From: an uncultured Gemella sp.
Lineage (GTDB): Bacteria > Bacillota > Bacilli > Staphylococcales > Gemellaceae
NCBI GenBank assembly: GCA_945869755.1
Contig: CAMBPW010000002.1
Span: 1 to 30,637 of the forward strand
Reading direction: 5' to 3'
DNA length: 30,637 nt
Shown in pieces: positions 15,659-23,113 of this stretch. A program made the position numbers and the translations under genes. The first letter of the stretch is position 1, and each line of letters opens with the position of its first letter. The notes under the pieces were generated by a model. It was not told the origin of the DNA. It did not search any database and saw nothing but the letters and a program-made list of their open reading frames with translations.

Positions 15659-15662
15659 ATTA

Positions 15663-16544
15663 TTAGTTCCCACGAACTTGGTTCATTACCTCTTCAGCAA
15701 AGTTATCTTCTTTTTTCTCGATACCTTCCCCAACTTCATACCTTACAAAAGTAGTAAGTTTTCCACCTTTTGAAGCAACAAATTTTTCTACTGTTAAACT
15801 ATCATCTTTAACAAATTTTTGTTTAACTAGACATATTTCTTCTAGGTATTTATTTAATCTTCCAACAATCATTTTTTCTACAATATTTGCAGGTTTTCCT
15901 TCATTTAATGCTTGTTCAGATAAAATTTTCTTCTCATGTTCTAATTCTTCTTGTGGAACTTGAGTTTCATCTAAATATTTTGGATTTAAAGCTGCTACAT
16001 GCATTGCAACATCTTTTGCTACTTCTTCTTCAGAAATACCTTCAACAAGAGTAAGAACACCTATTCTTCCTCCCATATGAGAATATGTTCCAAAAACGTC
16101 TGCATCTGTTTTAGTTAATATTTCAAATCTTCTTAAAGATAGTTTTTCTCCAATTGTAGCAATTCCATTATTGATTATACTTTCAACAGTTTCTGATCCT
16201 GCACTAACTTGTAGAGCTTCTTCAACAGAATTTGGTTCATTTTTTAAAATTGCATCTGCTACAACTTTTACTAAATCTAAAAATTTCTCGTTTTTAGCAA
16301 CGAAATCTGTTTCTGAATTAATTTCTAATACTAATGCTTTATTTCCTTCAGTTGCCAAATATGTAATACCTTCAGCAGCAATACGATCAGCTTTTTTAGC
16401 TGCTTTAGCAATACCATTTTCTCTTAAATAATCAATGGCAGCGTCCATATCTCCATTTGTTTCTGTAAGTGCTTTTTTACAATCCATCATACCAGCACCA
16501 GTACGTTCTCTTAATTCTTTTACTTGACTAGCAGTAATAGCCAT
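15663..16544 (-). CDS. tsf: Translation elongation factor Ts
   Basis: EF-Ts exchanges GDP for GTP on EF-Tu. The 293-residue protein begins with the UBA-like segment ITASQVKELRERTGAGMMDC and continues with KKALTETNGDMDAAIDYLRE. The core contains TDFVAKNEKF (the TDFV motif that contacts EF-Tu) and HVAALNPKYL, and the C-terminus has the coiled-coil type region IVEKMIVGRLNKYLEEICLVKQKFVKDDSLTVEKF. A GGAGG site precedes the ATG at 16544. It lies 84 bases after rpsB, the universal order. A 16-base perfect AT palindrome (16573-16588) sits in the rpsB-tsf gap. Identification is secure. Confidence 0.98.
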   Translation of the reverse strand: MAITASQVKELRERTGAGMMDCKKALTETNGDMDAAIDYLRENGIAKAAKKADRIAAEGITYLATEGNKALVLEINSETDFVAKNEKFLDLVKVVADAILKNEPNSVEEALQVSAGSETVESIINNGIATIGEKLSLRRFEILTKTDADVFGTYSHMGGRIGVLTLVEGISEEEVAKDVAMHVAALNPKYLDETQVPQEELEHEKKILSEQALNEGKPANIVEKMIVGRLNKYLEEICLVKQKFVKDDSLTVEKFVASKGGKLTTFVRYEVGEGIEKKEDNFAEEVMNQVRGN

Positions 16545-16628
16545 AGTTAATAACCTCCAAAATTTTATATTGATTTATTTAAATAAATTAGCATATTGTA
16601 AAAATTTTACTTTATACCAATACTAAAA

Positions 16629-17372
16629 TTATTCTTCTTCTGTTACAACTTCTTCTTCAGTTACAAATTCTTCTGCTACTTCATCAATATTACCTTCATT
16701 ATAAGCAACAAAAGCATCTGCCATTTTAGCTGTTAATAACTTAACTGCACGAATAGCATCATCATTTGCAGGAATTACATAATCAACATCATCTGGATCA
16801 CAGTTTGTATCTACTATACCTACTACTGGAATACCTAATTTTTTAGCTTCTGCAATGGCATTGTGCTCTTTTTTAGGGTCAACAACAAACATTGCATCTG
16901 GCATAGTTTTCATTTCTCTAATTCCACCTAAGAATTTTACTAATCTGTCATACTCTTTTTTTAGTTCAATAACTTCTTTTTTAGGAAGAACTTCAAATAC
17001 TCCATCTTCTTCCATTTTTTCGATTTCAGAAATTCTATCAATACGACCTTTAATAGTCTTATAGTTAGTTAAAGTTCCACCTAACCAACGGTGATTAATG
17101 TAGTATTGTCCTGATCTTTCTGCTTCTTCTTTAATAGCATCTTGTGCTTGTTTTTTCGTACCTACAAACAACATTTTTCCGCCTTGATCTGCTATTGATT
17201 TTACAAACTCATAAGCTTCATCTACTTTCTTAACTGTTTTTTGTAAGTCGATAATATATATTCCGTTTCTTTCCGTAAATATATATTTGTCCATTTTTGG
17301 ATTCCATCTTCTTGTTTGATGCCCGAAGTGAACTCCTGCTTCTAATAATTGTTTCATTGAAATAACTGGCAT
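16629..17372 (-). CDS. rpsB: 30S ribosomal protein S2
   Basis: S2 is a structural protein at the head-body junction of the small ribosomal subunit. The 247-residue reading begins MPVISMKQLLEAGVHFGHQT and continues RRWNPKMDKYIFTERNGIYIIDLQKT, the textbook S2 N-terminus. GTKKQAQDAI, NHRWLGGTLTNYKTI, LGGIREMKTMPDAMFVVDPKKEH and GIVDTNCDPDDVDYVIPANDDA follow, and the tail is Glu/Val-rich. I place the start at 17372, where AAGGAGG lies 8 bases upstream; the frame stays open to 17435 but those 21 residues are not part of the family. A second GGAGG lies further up in the leader. The gene opens the translation cluster under a strong promoter. Confidence 0.98.
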   Translation of the reverse strand: MPVISMKQLLEAGVHFGHQTRRWNPKMDKYIFTERNGIYIIDLQKTVKKVDEAYEFVKSIADQGGKMLFVGTKKQAQDAIKEEAERSGQYYINHRWLGGTLTNYKTIKGRIDRISEIEKMEEDGVFEVLPKKEVIELKKEYDRLVKFLGGIREMKTMPDAMFVVDPKKEHNAIAEAKKLGIPVVGIVDTNCDPDDVDYVIPANDDAIRAVKLLTAKMADAFVAYNEGNIDEVAEEFVTEEEVVTEEE

Positions 17373-17469
17373 GTTATTTTCCTCCTTGGTTTTTTCCTCC
17401 GACATTTTCATACTAGTTGTAGACATAAGCACCAAACAACTAAATCTAATGTCGTGTGTTTTATTATTA

Positions 17470-17486
17470 GTTGAATTAAATTCAAC
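17470..17486. repeat. Perfect 17-base palindrome at the rpsB transcript start
   Basis: GTTGAATT-A-AATTCAAC is perfectly self-complementary around one central base. It begins at the predicted first transcribed bases of rpsB. It could be an operator or, as RNA, a stabilising 5' hairpin of the leader. Confidence 0.5.
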
Positions 17487-17493
17487 CTTATTA

Positions 17494-17522
17494 ATTATAA
17501 TTTAATATAATATAAAAATCAA
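17494..17522 (-). promoter_or_regulatory. Promoter of the rpsB operon
   Basis: On the minus strand TTGATT (17517-17522) and a consensus TATAAT (17494-17499) are 17 bases apart. Transcription would start near 17487, giving a leader of about 115 bases before rpsB. Confidence 0.75.
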
Positions 17523-17572
17523 GTATTAAATAACTTTTAAATACAACTTTTTCAAAAATTTTTCTTATTTAC

Positions 17573-17601
17573 TTGATTTTTCATTTATGTAGTTATATAA
17601 T
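17573..17601 (+). promoter_or_regulatory. Promoter of the zinc/manganese ABC operon
   Basis: TTGATT at 17573-17578 and TATAAT at 17596-17601 are separated by 17 bases, placing the transcript start near 17608. The arrangement mirrors the divergent rpsB promoter about 50 bases to the left. Confidence 0.75.
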
Positions 17602-17608
17602 TTATAAA

Positions 17609-17623
17609 ACGTAATAATTACGT
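17609..17623. promoter_or_regulatory. Zur-box operator
   Basis: ACGTAAT-A-ATTACGT is a perfect 7-1-7 palindrome. It matches the core of the Bacillus Zur box (CGTAATNATTACG). It lies on the predicted transcription start of the metal importer operon, where bound Zn-Zur would block RNA polymerase. It does not resemble the AdcR box of streptococci. Confidence 0.75.
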
Positions 17624-17648
17624 ATTAAGAAGATAGGAGTTTATTTTT

Positions 17649-18605
17649 ATGAAAAAAATACTAACTAAAATATTATTATTAATGTCTTTAAGTATAATTT
17701 TATTCGCATGTTCCAAACCAGAAAATAATTCTTCAAATAAAATTAAAGTTGTAACATCTGTTAATTTTTATGCAGAAATAGCTAAAAATATCGCAGGAAA
17801 TAATATTGAAATACATTCAATAATTGATAGCACCAATGTAGATCCTCACGATTTTGAACCTACCCCTGAAGACGCAAAAAAAGTTTCAGAGGCTGATATT
17901 GTTATTTTTAATGGTGGTGGGTATGATTCTTGGTTTGAAAAATTAGCTAACAATTCAAAAAATATAATTAAAATAAATGCTGCTGAACTTATTAACCTTA
18001 AAAATGGTGAAAACGAACATATTTGGTATAATCCTGAAGTATTAAAAAATGTTTCGGAACAATTTACTAAAGAAATAATTAAAAAAGATAATTCTAAATC
18101 CGATGAATATATGCAAAATAAAGAAAAATATAATTTAGAATTAAAGAAAATATACGATAAAATTGAAACTTTAAAAAATAAAACATCAAATAAATTTGTT
18201 ATAACTACTGAACCTGTTTTTGATTACGTTATAAGTGAACTAAATTTACTTACAACTGATGAAACAAAAAGATTAGCAAAATCTGTAGCAGAAGGAAACG
18301 ATCCTTCTCCGCAAGATTTAAAAAAAATACAAGAAGATATTAAAAGTAAAAAAATTTCATTTATAATCAATAATGTTCAAACTATTAATAAAACTGTTGA
18401 AAGTATTATTTTACTTGCAGAAGAAAATAATATTCCTATATTAAATGTTTATGAAACAAAACCAGAAAATACAACGTATGTAGATTGGATGATATCTCAA
18501 TATGATAATTTAGAAAAAATAATAGATACTGGTGTTGGAGAAAAAGCATTTCATTTAGATAGTGCTACAGAATCACACGAACATAATCACGATCATAATC
18601 ACTAA
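17649..18605 (+). CDS. Metal (Zn/Mn) ABC transporter substrate-binding lipoprotein
   Basis: This surface lipoprotein captures zinc or manganese and hands it to the permease downstream. A lipoprotein signal peptide (basic MKKILTKI, hydrophobic stretch, lipobox LFAC with C21) leads into a cluster A-I (ZnuA/PsaA) fold. Candidate metal ligands are H67 (DPHDFEPTP), H124 (NEHIWYNP), E188 (TTEPVFDY) and E269. The third ligand is Glu where classical zinc proteins have His. There is no central His-rich loop; instead the C-terminus ends in a tail with alternating histidines (H310, 312, 314, 316, 318), plausible for binding Zn. The Zur-type operator argues for zinc. The ATG has an AGGAG site. The gene leads a three-gene operon. 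Confidence 0.92.
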   Translation: MKKILTKILLLMSLSIILFACSKPENNSSNKIKVVTSVNFYAEIAKNIAGNNIEIHSIIDSTNVDPHDFEPTPEDAKKVSEADIVIFNGGGYDSWFEKLANNSKNIIKINAAELINLKNGENEHIWYNPEVLKNVSEQFTKEIIKKDNSKSDEYMQNKEKYNLELKKIYDKIETLKNKTSNKFVITTEPVFDYVISELNLLTTDETKRLAKSVAEGNDPSPQDLKKIQEDIKSKKISFIINNVQTINKTVESIILLAEENNIPILNVYETKPENTTYVDWMISQYDNLEKIIDTGVGEKAFHLDSATESHEHNHDHNH

Positions 18606-18642
18606 AACTATAACAATTAATTAAAATATTTGGAGATAAGTA

Positions 18643-19344
18643 ATGCTAAAAATTGAAAACTTACCTATAAAAGTTAATAACAAAAGTATTATTGAAAATT
18701 TATCAATAATAGTAAATAAAGCTGAAAATGTTGCAATTATCGGAGAAAATGGCGCTGGTAAAACTACTTTATTAAAATCTATAATTGAGAATTTCAGCAA
18801 CAAAAATTTTATAGATTTAAAATCTAAAAACAAAAATATTGGATATGTTCCTCAGTTTAGAGAAATAAATGAGGAATATCCTCTTTCAAGTTTTGATTTT
18901 GTTGCATTACCTTTAAAACAAAAAATTTTACCGTGGCTTACAAAAAAAGAAATATGCACAGTAAAAAATATATTTAGAGAATTAAAAATAGAAAATTTAA
19001 TAAATAAAAGAATTGGTATATTATCTGGTGGAGAAAGACAAAAAGTATTCTTAGCTCAAGCTTTAATCAATAATCCTAAAGTTTTACTATTAGACGAATT
19101 TACATCAAATCTTGACAAACAGAGTGAACTAGATTGTATTAAATTAGTTTCAAAATTAACAAAAGAAAAAAAAATAATTACATTATGTATTACTCATGAA
19201 TTAAGTCTATTAGAAAAAGAACATTTTGATAAAATACTATATTTAGAAAAAAATAATTATATCTTTACAAATGTAGATGATTATAAAAAAGAAAATATTA
19301 ATTTAAAAACTTGTCGTCATAATAATGGAGGTATAAATGTTTAA
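18643..19344 (+). CDS. Metal ABC transporter ATP-binding protein (ZnuC/AdcC type)
   Basis: This ATPase drives metal import with the adjacent permease. The 233-residue protein has Walker A GENGAGKT (34-41), a Q-loop in YVPQFREI, the signature LSGGERQK (127-134), Walker B VLLLDEFTSNLD with Glu152, and the switch histidine in CITHELSL. Size and sequence match the ZnuC/AdcC/MntB group. The ATG at 18643 has a TTGGAGA site, 37 bases after the binding-protein gene, and the end overlaps the permease gene by 8 bases, so the operon is translationally coupled. The sequence is rich in Lys, Asn and Ile, as expected from base composition. Confidence 0.94.
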   Translation: MLKIENLPIKVNNKSIIENLSIIVNKAENVAIIGENGAGKTTLLKSIIENFSNKNFIDLKSKNKNIGYVPQFREINEEYPLSSFDFVALPLKQKILPWLTKKEICTVKNIFRELKIENLINKRIGILSGGERQKVFLAQALINNPKVLLLDEFTSNLDKQSELDCIKLVSKLTKEKKIITLCITHELSLLEKEHFDKILYLEKNNYIFTNVDDYKKENINLKTCRHNNGGINV

Positions 19345-20134
19345 ATACGATTTTATGATAAATGCATTTTTAGCAGGTAGTATTGTTGCTATTATGGCAG
19401 GATTTATTGGAGTTTTTGTAATTGCTAGAAATTTATCATTCATTTCACATACATTATCACATGTAGGATTTTCTGGAGCAGCATTTGCTGTTTTTTTGGG
19501 GATAAATCCCTTATATGGTTTATTAATATTCACAATATCTATGTCTTATATTGTAGGGTATTTAAGCGAAAAAATTTATAGACGAGAAGTTACAATAAAT
19601 GTCATGTTAGGTTTCTTCTTAGGTTTAGGTCTATTATTTTTATCACTGACTCCAAAAAGTACAAATTATGTAAATAGCATATTATTTGGAAGTGTCGTAT
19701 CAATTACAACAAAAGATGTATTTATTATTTTAATACTATCAATTTTAGTAATATTCACACTATTTTTGTTTTACAGAGTTTTAAAATTTGAATCTTTTGA
19801 TCCTGTATGTTTTAAATCTACAAAAATCAATAGTAAATTTATTTCAATACTATTTTTAATTTTACTTTCTATAGCAATTAGTGTTACTGTACCGATAATT
19901 GGAGCATTACTAATGTTTGTTTTATTAACAGTACCTGCAAGCAGTGCAAGATATTTAACTAATAGTATTGAGAAAATGATTTTAATATCTATTTTATTTG
20001 CATTAATAGGTGTTTGGTTAGGATTAACACTAGCATATTATACTTCTCTTCCTGTAACTTTTTACATAACAATTATTGAAACAATAATTTATTTCTTATC
20101 TTTACTATATTTTAGCAAAATAAAAAAGAATTAA
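19337..20134 (+). CDS. Metal ABC transporter permease (ZnuB/AdcB type)
   Basis: This 265-residue integral membrane protein forms the channel of the metal importer. It contains about eight hydrophobic helices and the ABC-3 family marks: the N-terminal FMINAFLAGSIVAIMAGFIGVFVIARNLSFISHTLSHVGFSG segment and GALLMFVLLTVPASSARYLT with the coupling region. The start overlaps adcC-type gene codons by 8 bases; GGAGG lies directly upstream inside that gene. The stop lies inside the stem of a bidirectional terminator shared with ruvB. Together the three genes make a complete importer without extra accessory genes. Confidence 0.94.
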   Translation: MFKYDFMINAFLAGSIVAIMAGFIGVFVIARNLSFISHTLSHVGFSGAAFAVFLGINPLYGLLIFTISMSYIVGYLSEKIYRREVTINVMLGFFLGLGLLFLSLTPKSTNYVNSILFGSVVSITTKDVFIILILSILVIFTLFLFYRVLKFESFDPVCFKSTKINSKFISILFLILLSIAISVTVPIIGALLMFVLLTVPASSARYLTNSIEKMILISILFALIGVWLGLTLAYYTSLPVTFYITIIETIIYFLSLLYFSKIKKN

Positions 20135-20157
20135 GTTTAAATGCTTAATTCTTTTTT
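20122..20157. terminator. Bidirectional terminator between the metal importer operon and ruvB
   Basis: A perfect 14-bp stem (20122-20135 with 20144-20157) with an 8-base loop has an A run on its left end and a T run on its right end. It contains the stop codon of the permease gene and lies 9 bases from the ruvB stop. Confidence 0.88.
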
Positions 20158-20166
20158 ATTTTATAA

Positions 20167-21165
20167 TTATTTATTATAGGTTAATCCCAAATGTTCATAT
20201 GCTTTTAATGTTGCTTTTCTTCCACGTGGTGTTCGTTCTATGAATCCTTCTTTTACCAAATAAGGCTCATAAACATCTTCAATAGTAATACTTTCTTCTC
20301 CTATTGTTATTGCAATAGTTTCTAATCCTACTGCTCGCCCATCGTATCTTTTTACTAAGCATTCTAAAATTTTATAATCAATATTATCTAACCCGCTAGA
20401 ATCAACTTGTAATAAATCTAACGAAGTTATTGAAAGTACTTCGTTTATTATCCCATTATTTTTAACTTGTGCAAAATCTCGAACTCTTTTTAGTAATCGA
20501 TTAGCTATACGTGGCGTTCCTCTTGAACGTTTTGCAATTTGATACGTACTTTCTTCGTCTATTTTACAATCGTAAATATTAGCACTTCTAATTAAAATAT
20601 TTTTTAATTCTTTAGTACTATAAAATTCTAATCTACAATGAACTCCGAATCTATCTCTAAGAGGAGCTGTTAATGCTCCGGCTCTAGTAGTTGCTCCAAT
20701 TAAAGTAAATGGCGGTAAATTTATTCTAATACTTCGTGATTCCTCTCCTTTTCCAATAACTATATCTAAATAAAAATCTTCCATAGCGGAATAAAGTATC
20801 TCTTCTATCGAGCGGTTTATACGATGGATTTCATCAATAAATAAAATATCTCCTGGTTCTAATGTTGTCAAAATAGTAGCAAGATCTCCTGCTCTTTCTA
20901 TAGCAGGACCAGATGTATATTTTATATTAACATTCATTTCATTAGCAATTACTGTTGCTAATGTCGTTTTCCCCAATCCAGGTGGTCCATAAATTAAACA
21001 ATGATCTAAAACTTCATTCCTAATTTTTGCAGCTTCAATAAAAATTTTTAAATTTTCTTTTATTTGATCTTGTCCGATATATTGATTTAAAAATTTAGGT
21101 CTTAAACTTTGTTCACTGAATTCTTCATCTTCTGTCTGTAAATTTGACAAAATCCTTTCGTCCAT
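20167..21165 (-). CDS. ruvB: Holliday junction branch migration DNA helicase RuvB
   Basis: RuvB is the hexameric AAA+ motor that, loaded by RuvA, drives branch migration of Holliday junctions in recombination and repair. The 332-residue protein shows SLRPKFLNQYIGQDQIKENL at the N-terminus, Walker A GPPGLGKT (60-67), Walker B DILFIDEIHR (DEIH 111-114), sensor 1 in TLIGATTRAGALTAPLRDRFG with the arginine finger region, and RSRGTPRIANRLLKRVRDFAQV. A C-terminal winged-helix domain ends in FIERTPRGRKATLKAYEHLG. An AGGAGG site precedes the ATG at 21165. It follows ruvA by 28 bases in the conserved ruvAB order. Identification is secure. Confidence 0.98.
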   Translation of the reverse strand: MDERILSNLQTEDEEFSEQSLRPKFLNQYIGQDQIKENLKIFIEAAKIRNEVLDHCLIYGPPGLGKTTLATVIANEMNVNIKYTSGPAIERAGDLATILTTLEPGDILFIDEIHRINRSIEEILYSAMEDFYLDIVIGKGEESRSIRINLPPFTLIGATTRAGALTAPLRDRFGVHCRLEFYSTKELKNILIRSANIYDCKIDEESTYQIAKRSRGTPRIANRLLKRVRDFAQVKNNGIINEVLSITSLDLLQVDSSGLDNIDYKILECLVKRYDGRAVGLETIAITIGEESITIEDVYEPYLVKEGFIERTPRGRKATLKAYEHLGLTYNK

Positions 21166-21193
21166 AACTCCTCCTAATTAATATTTTATAAAA

Positions 21194-21772
21194 TTATATT
21201 GTCATTAGTAATTTCAATCCTTGCCTAACATATTCATCTGCTGTATCAAAACTATAAGTTAGTAATTTTTTCTCAATTTTTAACAATTCTTTTTTAGAAT
21301 ATCCTAATGCTTCTAGTGCTAAAACGGCATCTACTACTTGTGATTTTTGTTGCTTACTCTGAATTTCATTATCTGTAATAAACTCTATTTTTCCTTTTAA
21401 ATCTAATATAATTTGTTGAGCTGATTTTTTACCAATTCCAGGAAATTTAGTCATGTAGTTAACATCAGAATTTTCTATTGCATTTGTTATTTCTTCACTA
21501 CTTGCACCAGCTAAAATTGCTAATGCACTTTTAGGTCCAACTCCTTTTACTTTTAATAACAGCAAGAATACTTTTTTTTGATCTACTGTTCTAAAACCAT
21601 AAAGAGTATTTGAATCTTCTCTAACTTGCTGACTAATATAAACTATAACTTCTTCATTTATTATATAATTATATGGATTTGGTACAATTAATTCATAACC
21701 TATATTATTATTTTCCAAAACTATATTAGTTGGATTTATTTCTTGAACAACTCCTTTAATATAAGCGTACAT
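21194..21772 (-). CDS. ruvA: Holliday junction branch migration protein RuvA
   Basis: RuvA binds the four-way junction as a tetramer and loads RuvB. The 192-residue protein has an N-terminal OB fold (MYAYIKGVVQEINPTNIVLENNNIGYELIVP), two helix-hairpin-helix motifs (LLLKVKGVGPKSALAIL and MTKFPGIGKKSAQQIILDLKGKI), and a C-terminal domain III (VVDAVLALEALGYSKKEL) that contacts RuvB. An AGGAG site is upstream of the ATG. An extended -10 promoter precedes it, and the adjacent terminator isolates it from the racemase-family gene. Confidence 0.97.
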   Translation of the reverse strand: MYAYIKGVVQEINPTNIVLENNNIGYELIVPNPYNYIINEEVIVYISQQVREDSNTLYGFRTVDQKKVFLLLLKVKGVGPKSALAILAGASSEEITNAIENSDVNYMTKFPGIGKKSAQQIILDLKGKIEFITDNEIQSKQQKSQVVDAVLALEALGYSKKELLKIEKKLLTYSFDTADEYVRQGLKLLMTI

Positions 21773-21802
21773 TTTTTACTCCTAATCTTTTTTTCTTTAT
21801 AC

Positions 21803-21808
21803 ATTATA
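21803..21808 (-). promoter_or_regulatory. Extended -10 promoter element of ruvAB
   Basis: On the minus strand the sequence reads TGGTATAAT, a consensus -10 (21803-21808) with the TG extension. No good -35 is seen 17 bases upstream. Transcription would begin about 20 bases before ruvA. Confidence 0.6.
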
Positions 21809-21822
21809 CCACGAAAAATAAT

Positions 21823-21851
21823 AAAAACTAGAGCATTTTTTGCACTAGCTT
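21823..21851 (-). terminator. Terminator of the acetyltransferase/racemase-family operon
   Basis: An imperfect stem pairs 21828-21834 with 21842-21848, with one mismatch and a 7-base loop. On the minus strand it continues into TTTTTATTATTTTT. The racemase-family stop codon (TAG) lies within the stem. Confidence 0.7.
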
Positions 21852-22498
21852 AAATTATTATCTATTTTCTCTAGCATTTTTTTTGTAGGATTCAATATTG
21901 GTATTTTAACATAATTTTTTATTTGTTTTTCAACATATGGAAAATGCGTACAACCTAAAACTATCAGTTCTGCATTTAAGTTATTAATGTAATTTCCTAA
22001 TAATTCAAAATTATGTTTTTTTGCAATTGTGTGTTCTGGTAGTTTATTTTCAATATCTTTTACCATATCTAATAAAGTAAAACCTATTATGTTTATTTTA
22101 CTATTACTAGTAAACAAAACTTTTTCAATTCCAGAAAGACCTTGTGCATTAGCAGCCATAACTACTAAATTATTATATTTTTCCGCAATTTCTGAATAAA
22201 CTTCTAAAGGTGTAATAATTTTAATATTATATTTTTTAGAAAATTTACTAAAATCAACAGATGAACTTAAAGAATTACAATATACAAAAATTATATTAAA
22301 TTCTTCTTTTTTTAATTTTAAAATATGTTTGTTAATTATTTTTTCTTTATACTCTTTCGTTGAGGTTTGAAATATTGTTTGTTGTTCAGGATTTTCTGAA
22401 ATAGAAATTTTTATAACATCTCTATATCCATAATTTACAACTTCATTAAATCCTATTTCGGTATCTACAGGTGTTCCAGCCATAACCGCTATTTTCAT
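21845..22498 (-). CDS. Asp/Glu racemase-superfamily protein, non-canonical
   Basis: This 217-residue protein belongs to the Asp/Glu racemase superfamily, whose members use two cysteines to shift a proton at an alpha carbon. Both cysteines are visible: C74 in FVYCNSLSSS and C183 in the signature VLGCTHFPY. The N-terminal segment is MAGTPVDTEIGF instead of the DSGxGG of true glutamate racemases (MurI/RacE), and the protein is about 50 residues shorter than they usually are. It may be an aspartate or broad-range racemase, a hydantoin-racemase-like enzyme, or a degenerate MurI. I start at the ATG at 22498, with GAGGG upstream; a longer frame to 22549 overlaps the previous gene. It is last in a three-gene unit. 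Substrate not assignable. Confidence 0.75.
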   Translation of the reverse strand: MKIAVMAGTPVDTEIGFNEVVNYGYRDVIKISISENPEQQTIFQTSTKEYKEKIINKHILKLKKEEFNIIFVYCNSLSSSVDFSKFSKKYNIKIITPLEVYSEIAEKYNNLVVMAANAQGLSGIEKVLFTSNSKINIIGFTLLDMVKDIENKLPEHTIAKKHNFELLGNYINNLNAELIVLGCTHFPYVEKQIKNYVKIPILNPTKKMLEKIDNNLS

Positions 22499-22520
22499 AA
22501 AATCCCTCTTTTCTTTAAAA

Positions 22521-23099
22521 TTAAAATTTCTTTTTAGGATGTCTGTCAATAATTTCTTTATTATTTTCTAATGCTAATACTCCTTTTTGCGTCAAAGAAT
22601 ATCCCCTAACTTCTAATAGTTTTGATAATTCTTCTTCAGAATAGTTCTCTTTAATAGCAATATGAACATCTTCTTTTTTCATTTTAGAAATTCCTAGTAT
22701 TTTTTTATCTTTTAATAACTTTTTTAAAAGCGTCGTTGTTGTATGTTCTAATGATTCTAAAAATGAATCTAACACAACATAATTTTCTTTAATTAAAATT
22801 TCTAAATTTTTAGGTGCATTAATTCCATAGCTATATTCAAAATATTTGGGGTACATAGATGGTTTTATACTTTCAGTAGTAAACGTTCCAAAATTAATTC
22901 TCCATAACAAAATTATATCACCTGCTAATAAACCTTCTTTAGTTCGCTCCATATTGCGTCTTGGAACTAATTTAGCTTTTGACAACTTAACTTCTTCAAG
23001 CCAAATATTTGCATTTCTATTATTAGAAATATAAGGAATTTCCGGATAATCTATATAGTACTTTTCTATTTCTCTTCTTTCTTCTAATGTTAAAATCAT
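22521..23099 (-). CDS. Uncharacterised protein with SAP-like C-terminal segment
   Basis: I do not recognise a named family for this whole 192-residue protein. It is soluble, with no signal peptide or membrane helix. The N-terminal half contains VPRRNMERTKEGLLAGDIILLWRINFGTFTTES. The C-terminal half (LLKKLLKDKKILGISKMKKEDVHIAIKENYSEEEL followed by RGYSLTQKGVLALENN) looks like a SAP-type helix-extended-loop-helix and a small winged motif, as seen in some Bacillota phage or DNA-associated proteins. That suggests nucleic-acid binding, but only weakly. An AAGGAG site lies ahead of the ATG at 23099. It is 14 bases after the acetyltransferase gene and 22 before the racemase-family gene, so the three are one operon. 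Confidence 0.7.
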   Translation of the reverse strand: MILTLEERREIEKYYIDYPEIPYISNNRNANIWLEEVKLSKAKLVPRRNMERTKEGLLAGDIILLWRINFGTFTTESIKPSMYPKYFEYSYGINAPKNLEILIKENYVVLDSFLESLEHTTTTLLKKLLKDKKILGISKMKKEDVHIAIKENYSEEELSKLLEVRGYSLTQKGVLALENNKEIIDRHPKKKF

Positions 23100-23113
23100 T
23101 AAATTCTCCTTTA

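Noticed and set aside
16573..16588. 16-base perfect AT palindrome between rpsB and tsf as an operator
   Set aside because: It contains only A and T and has no loop, so it cannot form a useful hairpin, and such palindromes are common at this composition.
17373..17435. In-frame extension of rpsB with several Met codons
   Set aside because: S2 proteins start at the M-V-I-S-M-K segment, and an ideal AAGGAGG sits 8 bases before the ATG at 17372. The upstream stretch contains that site and is leader.
17609..17623. AdcR (MarR-family) operator
   Set aside because: The AdcR box reads TTAAC-N2-GTTAA, which is absent; the palindrome matches the Zur core instead.
21845..22498. Glutamate racemase MurI/RacE
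   Set aside because: Both cysteine motifs fit the superfamily, but the DSGxGG start is missing and the protein is short, so the specific name is not justified.
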